Source of the DNA: Phycisphaerales bacterium | GTDB taxonomy: Bacteria > Planctomycetota > Phycisphaerae > UBA1845 > UTPLA1 | Length of the DNA: 64,000 bases | Assembly: GCA_020639075.1 (NCBI GenBank) | Contig: JACKHI010000002.1 | Coordinates: 806,001-870,000, forward strand | Direction: 5' to 3' | Shown here: one piece after another, positions 7,516-17,781 of the stretch | Layout: every line of letters starts with the position of its first letter | How positions within the stretch are numbered: position 1 is the stretch's first letter | The notes under the pieces: model-generated | The model's input: only the letters and a program-made list of their open reading frames with translations | The model's database searches: none | Told to the model about the DNA's origin: nothing | Made by a program: the position numbers and the translations under genes

Positions 7516-9609
7516 ATGTCACGTTCCCACCCAATCTCATGGATGTGCAGGGCATCGTTGCGCGCCGGCCGCGTGGTCGGTTGCGCTCTGATAGCGCTCG
7601 CGTTGGCGGCGCAATCAGGTTGCGACACAACGGCGCAACAATCGCTCAATGGTGGCGTCGCCGGTGAAAATGCGACACAGGATAGTTCCGCAGGGGCACC
7701 GGCCGGATTCGGTGCGCCCGCGCCGGCGGCGGATCCGCTCGCCCCGGGTTTGGCTTCGGATGAAGCCACGAGCGGCGACGTCGTTCGCGACATCGAAGAG
7801 GCGGATGTCGTCAAAGTCGTGGGCGACAAGCTCTACGCGCTGAATCAGTACAAGGGGCTGCTCATCGTCGATGTCGCGGATCCCGACGCGCCGGCATTGC
7901 TCGGTTCGCTCGATCTGCGAGGTCGCGGCGTCGAAATGTACGTCGTCGGCGATCGTGTTTTTGTGCTGCTGAGCGCCGATTATTACTACGCCTACTATGA
8001 AGACGTGATCCTCCAGCCCGGGCTGGCGATCGAGCCGATGCCGAGCGGATTGAGCGTCGCATCGGACGGTCGCGCCATTCCGGCGCCGCCGGAGTTTGAG
8101 GGCAGCCAGTTGGCGATCGTCGATGTTTCGACGCCGACGACGCCGAAGTCGGAAGGCAAGATCAACCTCGTCGGCTATGCAAGCCAGAGCCGTCGCGTCG
8201 GCGATGTGATTTACGTCATCGGTTCCAATTTGAACTACTATGGCGGCTTCTATGCCCCCGGCGATGAGGCGGACAAGGATCAGGGTTTCGTCGCGTCGAT
8301 CAATGTGGCGGATCCGGCCGATCCGCAGGCCGTGGAGCGGAAGGTCATCCCCGGTGATGGCCAACTCATGCACGTGACAGACACGGCGATCTACGCGGCA
8401 GGTTACGGCTACGACAACGACACGGGCGAGGCGACGACCGACGTGCAGATCGTGGATATTTCCGATGCGGGCGGGGCGATTGCGCTGCGCGGCACATTCC
8501 GCGTGCCCGGTTCGATCGACACGCGATTCTACATGGATGCGTTTGACAAGACGTTCCGCATTGTGACGGAGTCGTGGGGCTTCGGCTTCCAACAGGTGCG
8601 CCTGTTTACGTATGACATCACGGATCCGGATGACGTTCAGAGTCTTGCCGAAGTGCAGGTGATCGAGGGCGAGGGACTCGAGGCCGTGCGCTTCGACGGC
8701 GTCCGCGGTTATGCCGTTACGTTCCTCCGCGTCGATCCGCTGTTCGTTCTCGATCTGAGTGATCCGGCGGATCCGAAGGTTGCGGGTGAACTCGAAGTGC
8801 CGGGATTCTCGACGCATATCGAACCGCGCGGCGATCGGCTCATCGCTGTCGGCATTGACGACACGGATGGGAATCGACCGGCCGTCGCATACTATGACGT
8901 CTCCGATCCGGCGAATCCAACGCAGTTGGGTCGCGTCGTGCTGGGGCCTCCGGGATCGTATACATCGTCCGAGGCGACGTATGACGAGAAGGCGTTCAAG
9001 GTCCTTGATGATCTGGGCCTCATCGTTATTCCGTTCCATCACGAAGACTATCCAGACGTGTTCTTTGATGAGCCCGTCGGCTTCGCGGAGGGCGAAGTTC
9101 CGCCGACGAGTGGCGGCGGCTCCGACGGCGCGTCGACGCAGTCGGCGGATTCGATTTACGACGTCAATTGCACCAACGGCGTTCAGCTTGTGGACTTCAG
9201 CGACACGGCGCTCGAGCAGCGCGGCATGTTTGAAAATGTCGGCGAGGTCAATCGCGTCGGCTTGATCGGCGATCGCGTATTCGCTCTGTCGGCCTTCGGC
9301 CTGCAGACGGTCGATATCACGGATCGAGACAACCCGAAAGTAACAGGCAAGGCGATGTTCTTCGACGACACGGAGATGGATCAGGTCAGTACGTGCTACG
9401 GTTACTATTACGGTGGACCGATCGGAATTGATCCGGGCGTGATCGATAACACACAGCCTGTTGTCTTGTTCTTCGACGCCCAGGCGGTTCAGGCCATACT
9501 CAACGCGTTGAACAGCTGTGGCGCCGTTCCTGGTGCGACGGCGCTGATGATTCCGGCGTCGATGCTGCTCCTGCAGCGACGGATTCGTCGGCGTCGATCG
9601 GCGAAGTAA
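7516..9609 (+). CDS. Beta-propeller lipoprotein with C-terminal sorting-like tail
   Basis: A 697-residue exported protein. The signal peptide ends in a lipobox (LALAAQSGC). The body matches the beta-propeller family with LVIVD-like repeats: IEEADVVKVVGDKLYALN and repeated blades of the form LxIVDVSTPTTPKS. Similar proteins are secreted by many bacteria and archaea, but their role is unknown. The last 30 residues carry one cysteine (NSCGAVPG), a hydrophobic stretch (ATALMIPASMLLL) and RRIRRRR, resembling MYXO-CTERM/rhombosortase-type tails. ATG 7516 is chosen because it places the signal peptide correctly; an open frame upstream has no signal. Confidence 0.85.
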   Translation: MSRSHPISWMCRASLRAGRVVGCALIALALAAQSGCDTTAQQSLNGGVAGENATQDSSAGAPAGFGAPAPAADPLAPGLASDEATSGDVVRDIEEADVVKVVGDKLYALNQYKGLLIVDVADPDAPALLGSLDLRGRGVEMYVVGDRVFVLLSADYYYAYYEDVILQPGLAIEPMPSGLSVASDGRAIPAPPEFEGSQLAIVDVSTPTTPKSEGKINLVGYASQSRRVGDVIYVIGSNLNYYGGFYAPGDEADKDQGFVASINVADPADPQAVERKVIPGDGQLMHVTDTAIYAAGYGYDNDTGEATTDVQIVDISDAGGAIALRGTFRVPGSIDTRFYMDAFDKTFRIVTESWGFGFQQVRLFTYDITDPDDVQSLAEVQVIEGEGLEAVRFDGVRGYAVTFLRVDPLFVLDLSDPADPKVAGELEVPGFSTHIEPRGDRLIAVGIDDTDGNRPAVAYYDVSDPANPTQLGRVVLGPPGSYTSSEATYDEKAFKVLDDLGLIVIPFHHEDYPDVFFDEPVGFAEGEVPPTSGGGSDGASTQSADSIYDVNCTNGVQLVDFSDTALEQRGMFENVGEVNRVGLIGDRVFALSAFGLQTVDITDRDNPKVTGKAMFFDDTEMDQVSTCYGYYYGGPIGIDPGVIDNTQPVVLFFDAQAVQAILNALNSCGAVPGATALMIPASMLLLQRRIRRRRSAK

Positions 9610-9731
9610 CGCGATTCTGCGGGTTTGACGAACGAATTTTGCGAGCCAGTCGGCTCGGACATTTTGCGGCGCGGCGGTTATGATGCCCTGTCATTACCGC
9701 ATTTCAGAATCCTCTGGAGCGCATCGCGAAT

Positions 9732-11858
9732 ATGTCCGCCGACTGGCTCGATTCATTGAACCCCGCCCAGCGTGACGCCGTTACGCACGGTGAAGGACCA
9801 CTGCTGGTCATTGCGGGGGCCGGAACGGGCAAAACGAAGACGCTGGCATGTCGCGTCGCGTGGCTCGTGCAACAGGGCGTCCCGGCGGACAGGATCCTCC
9901 TGCTGACATTCACGCGTCGCGCCGCCGGGGAGATGATCCGCCGTGCGGGGCACATAACGTCTCAATCGGCGGCGGGGGCCGTCTGGGGCGGGACGTTTCA
10001 CGCCGTGGCCAATCGGTTACTGCGCGTCTATGGCAACGCGATCGGTCTGAACCGCGATTTCACGGTGATGGACCAGAGCGACGCCGCGGAGTTGATGAAC
10101 CTGCTCCGAACCGAGCTCGGCCTGGCCGCGAAGAATCGGCGTTTTCCGAAGAAGGGGACGCTGGCGAGCATCTATTCGCGGGTTGTGAATTCGCAGGAAC
10201 AACTCAATCACATCCTCGATAAGGCGTATCCCTGGTGCCGCGAAGAGTCTGACGACATCGCGCGCATTTTTACCGCGTACGTCGAGCGGAAGCGCGAGCA
10301 GAACGTCGTGGACTATGACGACCTGCTCCTGTTCTGGGGGGCGTTGTGTGACTCCGAGGCGGGTCCGACGATCGCGGATCGCTTCCAGCATGTGCTCGTG
10401 GACGAGTACCAGGATACGAATAGCGTTCAGTCGGCCATCCTGCGCGGGATGCGAAAACGACATCAGAACATCATGGTCGTGGGCGACGACGCACAGTCGA
10501 TCTACTCGTTTCGTGCGGCAACGATTCGCAACATTCTCGATTTTCCGAAGCAGTTCGAAGGCGGTCGATCAGTTACGCTGGAGCAGAACTATCGATCGAC
10601 GACGCCGATCCTGGATGCGTCGAACGCCGTGATCGGTGACGCAAAAGAGCGATATACGAAGACGCTCTGGTCGAATCGCATGTCGGCGGAGAAGCCCTCG
10701 ATCGTCACGTGCGGCGACGAGCACGAGCAGTGCAACGCCGTGTGTGATCGAATCATCGAGTATGTCGAGCAGGGCATCCCGCTGATGCGGCAGGCCGTGC
10801 TGTTCCGCGCGGGGCATCAAAGCGACGCACTGGAAATCGAACTGTCGCATCGGAACATCCCATTTCACAAATACGGCGGCCTCAAGTTCATCGAAGCCGC
10901 GCATGTGAAGGATGTGCTCGCCGTGTTGAGAATCATCGAGAATCCACACGACGAACTAAGCTGGCATCGCATCCTGAATCTCTTCGATGGGATCGGTCCG
11001 CGAACCGCCCAGCGCATCATGGACGAGATCGGTGTGCGGCGGCGACCCATTCGACGGGATACCGACGATGACGCATCAACGGAAGAGCCGTTGTCGCCCG
11101 TGCGATCGTGGGTGCGGCAGCTGCCGGCGCTGCCGGCGGCTGCGCGTGATCATGGCGGGCGCCTGCGGACGATTCTCTCCGACTGCACGGGCATTCCGAT
11201 GGGGGCCGCGAAGCGCGACGAAGGCGAATCGGGCGTGGCGCCGCCGCTGACTGTGCAAGTCGAACGTATCAGGCATTTCTACGAGCCACTCTGCAAGCAG
11301 AAATACGACAACCACGATGTTCGCATGCGGGATGTCGAACAGATCGAGACGATCGCGTCGCGATACCAGTCGCGATCGCGGTTCGTGACGGATCTGACGA
11401 TCGATCCGCCCGCGTCGACATCCGAGTTGGCTGGTCCGCCGGAGCTTGACGAGGACTGGCTGACGTTAAGCACCGTGCATTCGGCGAAAGGGTGCGAGTG
11501 GGACGTTGTGCACATCATCCACGCCGCCGACGGCATGTTCCCGTCGGATATGGCGACGGGAGATCGGGAAGGCATCGACGAGGAGCGACGATTGTTCTAT
11601 GTGGCGATGACGCGTGCAAAGGACCACTTGCACATCTATTTCCCGCTACGGTATTACCACACGAAGCATCGCCGCGGCGACGGTCACGGATTTGCGCAAT
11701 TGTCGAGATTTCTGCCGCACAAGATTCGGCATCTGTTTACGTTCGAGGCTGCGGGCGCGTACGTTCCCGAGGATGAGGTAGATGGCCCCGTTGCGCTGAA
11801 GCGCGTGGACATGGGCTTGAATCGGCTTTGGGGCGGGGATTCGTCCGGATCGATTTGA
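9732..11858 (+). CDS. UvrD/PcrA-like superfamily 1 DNA helicase
   Basis: ATP-dependent 3'-5' DNA helicase of the UvrD/Rep/PcrA family, 708 residues. All core motifs are visible in order: Q motif LNPAQRDAV, Walker A GAGTGKT, LTFTRRAAGEM, Walker B VDEYQDTN, GDDAQSIYSFRAA, LEQNYRST, the late motif LSTVHSAKGCEWDVV and FYVAMTRAKDHL. It could act in nucleotide excision repair, mismatch repair or fork restart. I cannot choose between UvrD, Rep and PcrA. The 20-bp gap to the next gene on the same strand suggests cotranscription, although the two products have no obvious link. Confidence 0.93.
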   Translation: MSADWLDSLNPAQRDAVTHGEGPLLVIAGAGTGKTKTLACRVAWLVQQGVPADRILLLTFTRRAAGEMIRRAGHITSQSAAGAVWGGTFHAVANRLLRVYGNAIGLNRDFTVMDQSDAAELMNLLRTELGLAAKNRRFPKKGTLASIYSRVVNSQEQLNHILDKAYPWCREESDDIARIFTAYVERKREQNVVDYDDLLLFWGALCDSEAGPTIADRFQHVLVDEYQDTNSVQSAILRGMRKRHQNIMVVGDDAQSIYSFRAATIRNILDFPKQFEGGRSVTLEQNYRSTTPILDASNAVIGDAKERYTKTLWSNRMSAEKPSIVTCGDEHEQCNAVCDRIIEYVEQGIPLMRQAVLFRAGHQSDALEIELSHRNIPFHKYGGLKFIEAAHVKDVLAVLRIIENPHDELSWHRILNLFDGIGPRTAQRIMDEIGVRRRPIRRDTDDDASTEEPLSPVRSWVRQLPALPAAARDHGGRLRTILSDCTGIPMGAAKRDEGESGVAPPLTVQVERIRHFYEPLCKQKYDNHDVRMRDVEQIETIASRYQSRSRFVTDLTIDPPASTSELAGPPELDEDWLTLSTVHSAKGCEWDVVHIIHAADGMFPSDMATGDREGIDEERRLFYVAMTRAKDHLHIYFPLRYYHTKHRRGDGHGFAQLSRFLPHKIRHLFTFEAAGAYVPEDEVDGPVALKRVDMGLNRLWGGDSSGSI

Positions 11859-11877
11859 CAGGAAGGATTGGGAGAGG

Positions 11878-14800
11878 ATGCATCGTTTGTTGCGTGTTCG
11901 ATTGGGCGTGTTCGTCGGTTGCTGCGGAGCGTGTCTGTTCGGTTGGGCGGCGTTCGCCGTCGCTGACTACGAGCCGCCGGTTCTGATCAAGGCCAAGCGC
12001 ATCGTCGTCGCGCCCGGCCAGGTCATCGAGGACGGTCAGGTCCTGATTCACGACGGACGGATCATCGACGTCGGGCCGTCAATCAAGGCGCCGGCCGAGG
12101 CTGTCGTGTTCGACGCATCCGACTTGACGGTGTATCCAGGTCTGATCGACGGCTTGTCGCAGCGCGGCGTTGAGCCCGCCGAACGCAGCGATACTGAACT
12201 CGCGACGCTGGCGGATGATCCGCCGGATACGACAGAGACTGTCCAGTCGAAAACAGTGGAGGCTTATCGCCGCCTCGTGCATCCGAGCTGGCGGGCGGAG
12301 GAGCGCGTGAATCCGGAGGCCGCCCAATTCGGCCGGCATCGGAAAGGCGGATTCACAGCCGCCGTGGTTGCGCCGCCGACTGCAATATTCTCCGGAAGCA
12401 GTGCACTGATCCTGACAGGCAGCAAGCCGTTGCGACGCGAAGTCATCGCCGCAAACGTCGCGATGCATGCCGCATTCGTTACGCGGGCCGGCAGTGGGGA
12501 CGACGGTCCTCGCTGGGGGCGAGGTTATCCCTCATCCAAGATGGGCGCCATTGCGCTGATGCGGCAGACGTTGTTGGACGCGGCCTGGCATCGGGACCTA
12601 CTGGCCTGGTCGAAACGGAATCCGACGGGTGAGTCGGCGCCGCTCGACAAGGACCTCGAAGCCCTGTGGCCCGCACTGGACGGAGACGAGCGCGTTGCCT
12701 TTCTCGCGAACAGTGAGAGCGAGATTCACAAAGCACTGGATATCGCCGCAGAATTTAGACTCAAACCACTGATCGTCGGCGGGCGTGAGGGCTGGCGCGC
12801 CGCGGAGCGACTCAAGCGGGAAAACGTCCCCGTTATTCTCAGCACAAAATGGTCGGACGCACCGGAAATTCCCAAGGGCCCGAAACGACCGACGGAGGAT
12901 GCGACGACCCAACCTGCGACGCAGCCGACGACTCGGAGCGCTGACGAAGGCGCAGACAAAATGTCGACAACATGGGCGCAACGCGCGCCGATGTTCGACG
13001 ACGAGTGGCAGGATCGTGCATGGCAGTCGCGCCGCGAGTTCGAAGAAAAGCGGCGCCAGTGGGGCGAAGAAGTCGATAACGCGCAGCGACTCCATGAGGC
13101 GGGCGTTCGATTCGCCTTCGCAACGTTCGATCTTGACGCGCCCGACGAAATTTCCAAACGGCTTCGACAGGCGGTCGATCGCGGTCTGCCCGAAGACGCG
13201 GCGCTTGCCGCGCTGACATCTGATGCGGCGGATCTGCTGGGAATGAGCGATTCGATCGGTCGCGTCGCGCGCGGTCGCATCGCCAATCTGACGCTCGTGA
13301 CGGGGCCGCTATTCGACAAGAAGTCCGAGTTGCGATGGGTGTTCGTGAACGGCGAGGCGTTTCGTATCGGCGATTCAAAGCGAGGCGGCGCCGGAGAGGG
13401 CGAAAAGAAGGGCCGGCGCGGGTTCCGAGGCGGGCCGCCCAAGGACGAACCGGTCGTCGATGGCCCGGACAAACCCGCTGATGCAATCGAATCAGGGCCC
13501 TCAGCGAAGCAGGCAGATGACGAGGAGGCGTCCGAAGAGGCGCTCCTCAAGAAGCTGAGCGAAATCGAGTGGCCGGAGTTTGCATGCGAGACCGAAGCGG
13601 ATCGCAAGCCCCGCATCGAGACGGGCGGCGATGTGATGTTGAGAAACGCCACGCTGCTGACGATCGAAGACGGCGACTTGCCGGAGACGGATCTCCTGAT
13701 TCGCGGCGGACTGATCGCGGAAATCGGACAGGATCTGCCGGCGCGAAATGGCGTGATGGAAATCGACTTGAAGGGCTACTGCATTTCGCCCGGCATGATC
13801 GATCCCCACTCGCACATGTGCATCACGGGGGGCGTCAACGAAGGCACGCTGTCGGCGACGCCCGAAGTGAGAATTCGCGACGTCATCGATCATCGTGACA
13901 TCGGCGCGTTTCGAGCGCTCGCCGGCGGCACCACATGCATTCACACAATGCACGGGTCGGCCAACACCATCGGCGGTCAAAATGCCGTGTTGCGACTGAA
14001 GTTCGGTCATCCCGCCAGCGAGTGGTTTTTCACGGAAGCGCCGCAGACCGTCAAATTCGCACTCGGCGAGAACGTCAAGCAATCGAACGGCGGCGGCCGT
14101 CGCACGCGATTTCCCGCGACGCGGATGGGCGTCGAAGTTGTATTGCGGCGGTCATTCGACGCGGCCCTTGCGTACATCGACGCCAACGAACAATTCAAGC
14201 GCGATGCGGCCGCCCGGAAAGATCCGCGGCCCGTGCGACGTGATCTGCGGCTCGAAGCGCTCGCCGACGTTTACCGCGGCACCATCTGGGTGCATTGCCA
14301 TTGCTATCGCGCCGATGAAGTTCTTCGACTGCTGGCGGTCGCGGAAGATTACGGCTTTCGCATTGCGGTGTTGCAGCACATCCTGGAGGGCTATCGAGCG
14401 ATTCCGGAGATTCTGCGGCACGGTTGCAGCACGTCGACCTTCTCCGACTGGTGGGCGTACAAGATCGAGGCTTACAACGCGATTCCGCAAAACGCCGCCC
14501 GCCTTGCTCAGGCCGGGATCGTGTCGACCATCAACTCTGATTCCGCAGAGGTCGTTCGTCACTTGAATCTCGAAGCGGCGAAGTCCATGCACTTCGGCGG
14601 ACTCGCGCCGAACGACGCTCTTCGGTTGGCGACGCTGAACGCCGCGATCGAGCTGGGGATCGACAAGTACGTCGGATCGCTCAAAGTCGGCAAGCGGGCG
14701 GATATCGCGATCTTCGACGGGCATCCCCTCGATACGTTTTCGCACTGCGTCCTGACGCTGATCGACGGCGAGGCGTACTTCCAGCACCCGGATTTCGACG

Positions 14801-16143
14801 CCGTTGCGCCCTTGCCGCCGCGCGACATCAAGTCATTCGGCGAACCGTACGAGCCGGCTTCGTTGGAACTCGGGTCGAGCAATGAGACATGGTTGATCGA
14901 CGGGACGATTCATCCCGTCAGCGGACCCGTCATCGAAAACGGGTACATTCAGATCATCGATGGAAAGATCGCGGCGATCGGCGAGGGCGAGGCGTCGCCG
15001 TCGGAGAACGCCAACATCATCGATCTGGCCGGGCTGCACGTGTATCCGGGATTGATCAATGCCGGCGTGCAGTTGGGGCTCGTGGAAATCGACTCCGTCG
15101 CGGGAACGGATGACCAGGCGGTGCTCGGTACGTTTCAGCCGGATATTCAGTCGTTGTCGGCGTACGACCCGTTTTCGGAGATGGTCGGCGTCGCCCGGAG
15201 TGAAGGTGTGCTGGCAGCGCTGGTGCCACCGAGCGGCGGCACGATTTCGGGGCAGGGGGGCGTCGTTCACCTTAACGGATGGAGCATGCCGGAGGCTCGA
15301 ATGATCGACAGCGCCGGCCTGTTTGTCGATCTGCCGCATCTGTCTGAAAACGCCCCACGCTGGATGGACGAAAAGCAGAAGAAGCAGCAGCGCGAGAAGT
15401 ATCCGGAGCAGATCGCGAAGGTGGAGGCGTTCTTCCGGGATGCAACAGCGTATGCGCGAGCCGCCGACGCCGGTGCAGCGTTTGAGAAGGATCGGCGATT
15501 CGACGCGATGATTCCCTATGTCACAGAGGGCAAACGCGTCTTCTTCCGCGCCAGTTCCGCCAAGCAGATTGCAGAAGCCATGCAGTTTGCGGAGAAGTTC
15601 GCATTGCGCCCCGTCATCTTCGGCGGCACGGAGGCGTGGAAGCTGGCGGATCAGCTTGCTGAGAAGAACATCGATGTTGTCATTGTGCGTTCGATGAGCA
15701 TGCCGCGAGGTCGTGACGAACCATTCGACAGCGTCTATCGCAACGCGGCCGTTCTTGCGGATGCGGGTGTGCGATTCGCGTTCGCAACTGCGGAGCCGAG
15801 CCTCGCGAAGCATATCGGCATCGAAGCGGGAGTGGCCGTCGCCTTCGGTCTCGATGAAGATCGGGCGATCGAGGCGATTACGCTGGACGCGGCGAGAATC
15901 CTAGGCGTCGACGACGTGATCGGTTCGTTGGAGCCCGGCAAGTCCGCGGACCTGATCGTCACGTCGGATTCGCCCATGCAGGCCTCGAACTGCGTCGTGG
16001 CCGCGTTTATCAAGGGGCGTCCGATCGATCTGGACAATCGGCACACGCGGATGGACCGCAAGTGGCTCGCGCGGCCCGAACCCGAGCTTGCTCCGGCGCC
16101 GGAGCTTCGCGGTCCGCCGCCGATGCGGCTGGAGGTCGAGTAA
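11878..16143 (+). CDS. Exported amidohydrolase with three tandem modules
   Basis: A 1421-residue exported protein (hydrophobic signal near residues 5-30). Three amidohydrolase-like modules can be traced by their small beta-sandwich starts: about residues 38-510 (LIKAKRIVVAPGQ, VYPGLIDGLSQRG), 580-985 (VMLRNATLLTI, ISPGMIDPHSHM) and 1000-1390 (TWLIDGTIHPVSG, VYPGLINAGVQLG). Only the middle module keeps the metal ligands: HSH, HCHCYRA, LQHILEGY and NSDSAEV. The outer two have lost the HxH motif and are probably structural. Substrate is unknown; imidazolonepropionase or dihydroorotase-like hydrolysis is only a class-level guess. It lies 20 bp after the helicase gene. Confidence 0.87.
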   Translation: MHRLLRVRLGVFVGCCGACLFGWAAFAVADYEPPVLIKAKRIVVAPGQVIEDGQVLIHDGRIIDVGPSIKAPAEAVVFDASDLTVYPGLIDGLSQRGVEPAERSDTELATLADDPPDTTETVQSKTVEAYRRLVHPSWRAEERVNPEAAQFGRHRKGGFTAAVVAPPTAIFSGSSALILTGSKPLRREVIAANVAMHAAFVTRAGSGDDGPRWGRGYPSSKMGAIALMRQTLLDAAWHRDLLAWSKRNPTGESAPLDKDLEALWPALDGDERVAFLANSESEIHKALDIAAEFRLKPLIVGGREGWRAAERLKRENVPVILSTKWSDAPEIPKGPKRPTEDATTQPATQPTTRSADEGADKMSTTWAQRAPMFDDEWQDRAWQSRREFEEKRRQWGEEVDNAQRLHEAGVRFAFATFDLDAPDEISKRLRQAVDRGLPEDAALAALTSDAADLLGMSDSIGRVARGRIANLTLVTGPLFDKKSELRWVFVNGEAFRIGDSKRGGAGEGEKKGRRGFRGGPPKDEPVVDGPDKPADAIESGPSAKQADDEEASEEALLKKLSEIEWPEFACETEADRKPRIETGGDVMLRNATLLTIEDGDLPETDLLIRGGLIAEIGQDLPARNGVMEIDLKGYCISPGMIDPHSHMCITGGVNEGTLSATPEVRIRDVIDHRDIGAFRALAGGTTCIHTMHGSANTIGGQNAVLRLKFGHPASEWFFTEAPQTVKFALGENVKQSNGGGRRTRFPATRMGVEVVLRRSFDAALAYIDANEQFKRDAAARKDPRPVRRDLRLEALADVYRGTIWVHCHCYRADEVLRLLAVAEDYGFRIAVLQHILEGYRAIPEILRHGCSTSTFSDWWAYKIEAYNAIPQNAARLAQAGIVSTINSDSAEVVRHLNLEAAKSMHFGGLAPNDALRLATLNAAIELGIDKYVGSLKVGKRADIAIFDGHPLDTFSHCVLTLIDGEAYFQHPDFDAVAPLPPRDIKSFGEPYEPASLELGSSNETWLIDGTIHPVSGPVIENGYIQIIDGKIAAIGEGEASPSENANIIDLAGLHVYPGLINAGVQLGLVEIDSVAGTDDQAVLGTFQPDIQSLSAYDPFSEMVGVARSEGVLAALVPPSGGTISGQGGVVHLNGWSMPEARMIDSAGLFVDLPHLSENAPRWMDEKQKKQQREKYPEQIAKVEAFFRDATAYARAADAGAAFEKDRRFDAMIPYVTEGKRVFFRASSAKQIAEAMQFAEKFALRPVIFGGTEAWKLADQLAEKNIDVVIVRSMSMPRGRDEPFDSVYRNAAVLADAGVRFAFATAEPSLAKHIGIEAGVAVAFGLDEDRAIEAITLDAARILGVDDVIGSLEPGKSADLIVTSDSPMQASNCVVAAFIKGRPIDLDNRHTRMDRKWLARPEPELAPAPELRGPPPMRLEVE

Positions 16144-16179
16144 GCCGAATCGGTTTTCAGGCTCGTTGAAAATACGGCG

Positions 16180-17763
16180 CTAATGCGGCCGAAGATCGTA
16201 GCATGCCATTTCGCGATGATTCCTCGCGAACAGCAGGCCGTCGACCAGCGCGGGGTTGTTCCACGTCTTGTCGTGAAACAGCTGAATGCGCGAGACTTCT
16301 TTGAACGAATCCGGCGTCGCTTCAACCAGTGCGAGCTCGCCTTCTTCGCCCAGCACGAGCAGATGGCCCTGCACAAGCAACAACGATCCGTAATTGTATC
16401 GCTCGCCTTTCCATTTGCGATCGCCGGTTGCGGCGTCGATACACGTGAGGACGCGCTCATCAAGTCCGTAGAGATGGCCTTCGTAATAGACGCTGCTTGT
16501 GAACTTGTTCTTCATTCGAACGTTCGTCCATAGCGGTTCCGCCGTCCATGTGTCGGACTTCGACTTCACTTCCAACAAGGCGCAGCCGATTCCGTAGCCG
16601 GCGGAGATAAAGACCTGATCTTCACTTACCATGACCGGCTGCGACGCCGTGATGCCGATGCTCGTTCCGAATTCGAAGGACCAAAGCAGCTTCCCGGTCA
16701 ATGGATCGAGCGAATTGAAATTGAATGCCGCAAGATTGAGCAGCTGATCCCGCCCTGCGATACGTTCGACGACGGGCGACGAATACGACTGCTGACCGAC
16801 ATCGGATGACCATGCCAGTTTCCCGTCGGACAGCCTGTAGGCGATGAGAGATCCGCCGCCTTTGCCTGAGTTCGTCACGATGACGTTGTCCCCGAAAACG
16901 TAGGGCGATCCGCTTAGCGCCCACTGCAGATTGTCGGCGTCGAACTCCTTGTTGATCTTGTGCTGCCAGATCTGTTTGCCCGTTTGGGCGTCGACGCACG
17001 TCAAGTGGCCCTCTGCGCCCAGTGCATAAACCCGGCCGTCGTGGAGCGTCGGTGTGCTGCGAGGACCGTCGCCGCCGAGGTCCTCTGTGAAACGTGCGGG
17101 GTATTCGCACGCCCACTTTTCGAATCCCGTCGCAATGTCGTAACACGTGATCGCCTCGTTGCCGAAACGCTGCTCGAGCGTGTAGGCATTGCCATAGCCG
17201 ATGGAAAACGCCGACCAGCCTTCGCCGACGGGTTGTCGCCACAACTCGCGCGGCGGATGCTTCGCCCATTCGGTAGCGATGAAGTTGCCGGGAATCACGC
17301 CGTCTCGATTCGGTCCGCGAAACGCCGGGTACCAGAGGTTGTCGAACTCCGACGATTTTCTTGTGGGCTTGTCGGCGTGATGCGCCGTGCGATGTTGCGC
17401 CACAATTGACGATTGCTTTCCGCCTTCGCCGAAGTCGAGCGAGAATGCCATGCCGCCGTCGAATGCCCAATAGGGGCGCAGGGCCAACAGCAATGTCAGT
17501 GCGAAGAGCGGGAGCGTCGCAAGGGCGATGATCGATTTGCGCAGCACTCCGCCCTTGGTTCGACGCGCGAGCAGGACAAGGCCAACGGGATACAACAGGA
17601 TGAGCGCGGGGAGAATCAGGAGATATCGCTCGATCAACGGCATTCGATTCGAATTGCTGGATGCGGTTCGACCTTCCGCTGTGGGCTGCGATTCTGGGGC
17701 TGGATTTGTTTCGATCATGAGATTCGCCAGTCGCTCATCGAGACGAATGCTGTCGTACGACAC
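16180..17763 (-). CDS. Membrane-anchored PQQ-type beta-propeller protein
   Basis: A 527-residue protein. Two hydrophobic helices lie near the N-terminus (RYLLILPALILLYPVGLVLL and a second ending at ALRPYWAF). A WD-like propeller of PQQ-enzyme repeats follows: YPAFRGPNRDG, LTCVDAQTGKQIWQH, DPLTGKLLWSF, LTCIDAATGDRKWKG. Such proteins are common in planctomycetes; most lack catalytic PQQ and calcium residues and may be scaffolds, so no dehydrogenase activity is claimed. The start is a GTG 18 bp after the stop of the upstream dehydrogenase gene, which suggests an operon. ATG 17718 (MIETNPAP) is an alternative start. It converges on the amidohydrolase gene. Confidence 0.83.
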   Translation of the reverse strand: MSYDSIRLDERLANLMIETNPAPESQPTAEGRTASSNSNRMPLIERYLLILPALILLYPVGLVLLARRTKGGVLRKSIIALATLPLFALTLLLALRPYWAFDGGMAFSLDFGEGGKQSSIVAQHRTAHHADKPTRKSSEFDNLWYPAFRGPNRDGVIPGNFIATEWAKHPPRELWRQPVGEGWSAFSIGYGNAYTLEQRFGNEAITCYDIATGFEKWACEYPARFTEDLGGDGPRSTPTLHDGRVYALGAEGHLTCVDAQTGKQIWQHKINKEFDADNLQWALSGSPYVFGDNVIVTNSGKGGGSLIAYRLSDGKLAWSSDVGQQSYSSPVVERIAGRDQLLNLAAFNFNSLDPLTGKLLWSFEFGTSIGITASQPVMVSEDQVFISAGYGIGCALLEVKSKSDTWTAEPLWTNVRMKNKFTSSVYYEGHLYGLDERVLTCIDAATGDRKWKGERYNYGSLLLVQGHLLVLGEEGELALVEATPDSFKEVSRIQLFHDKTWNNPALVDGLLFARNHREMACYDLRPH

Positions 17764-17781
17764 TCGCGATTCAGACAGCTG

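Noticed and set aside
7615..9042. 475-codon open frame opposite the beta-propeller lipoprotein gene
   Set aside because: Composed of Arg/Ile/Asp-rich sequence that mirrors the codons of the real gene; no domain, no Shine-Dalgarno, and the plus-strand protein has a signal peptide and repeats.
12726..13652. 308-codon open frame opposite the amidohydrolase gene
   Set aside because: Ser/Arg/Pro-rich shadow frame of a high-GC gene; the plus-strand protein has family motifs on both sides.
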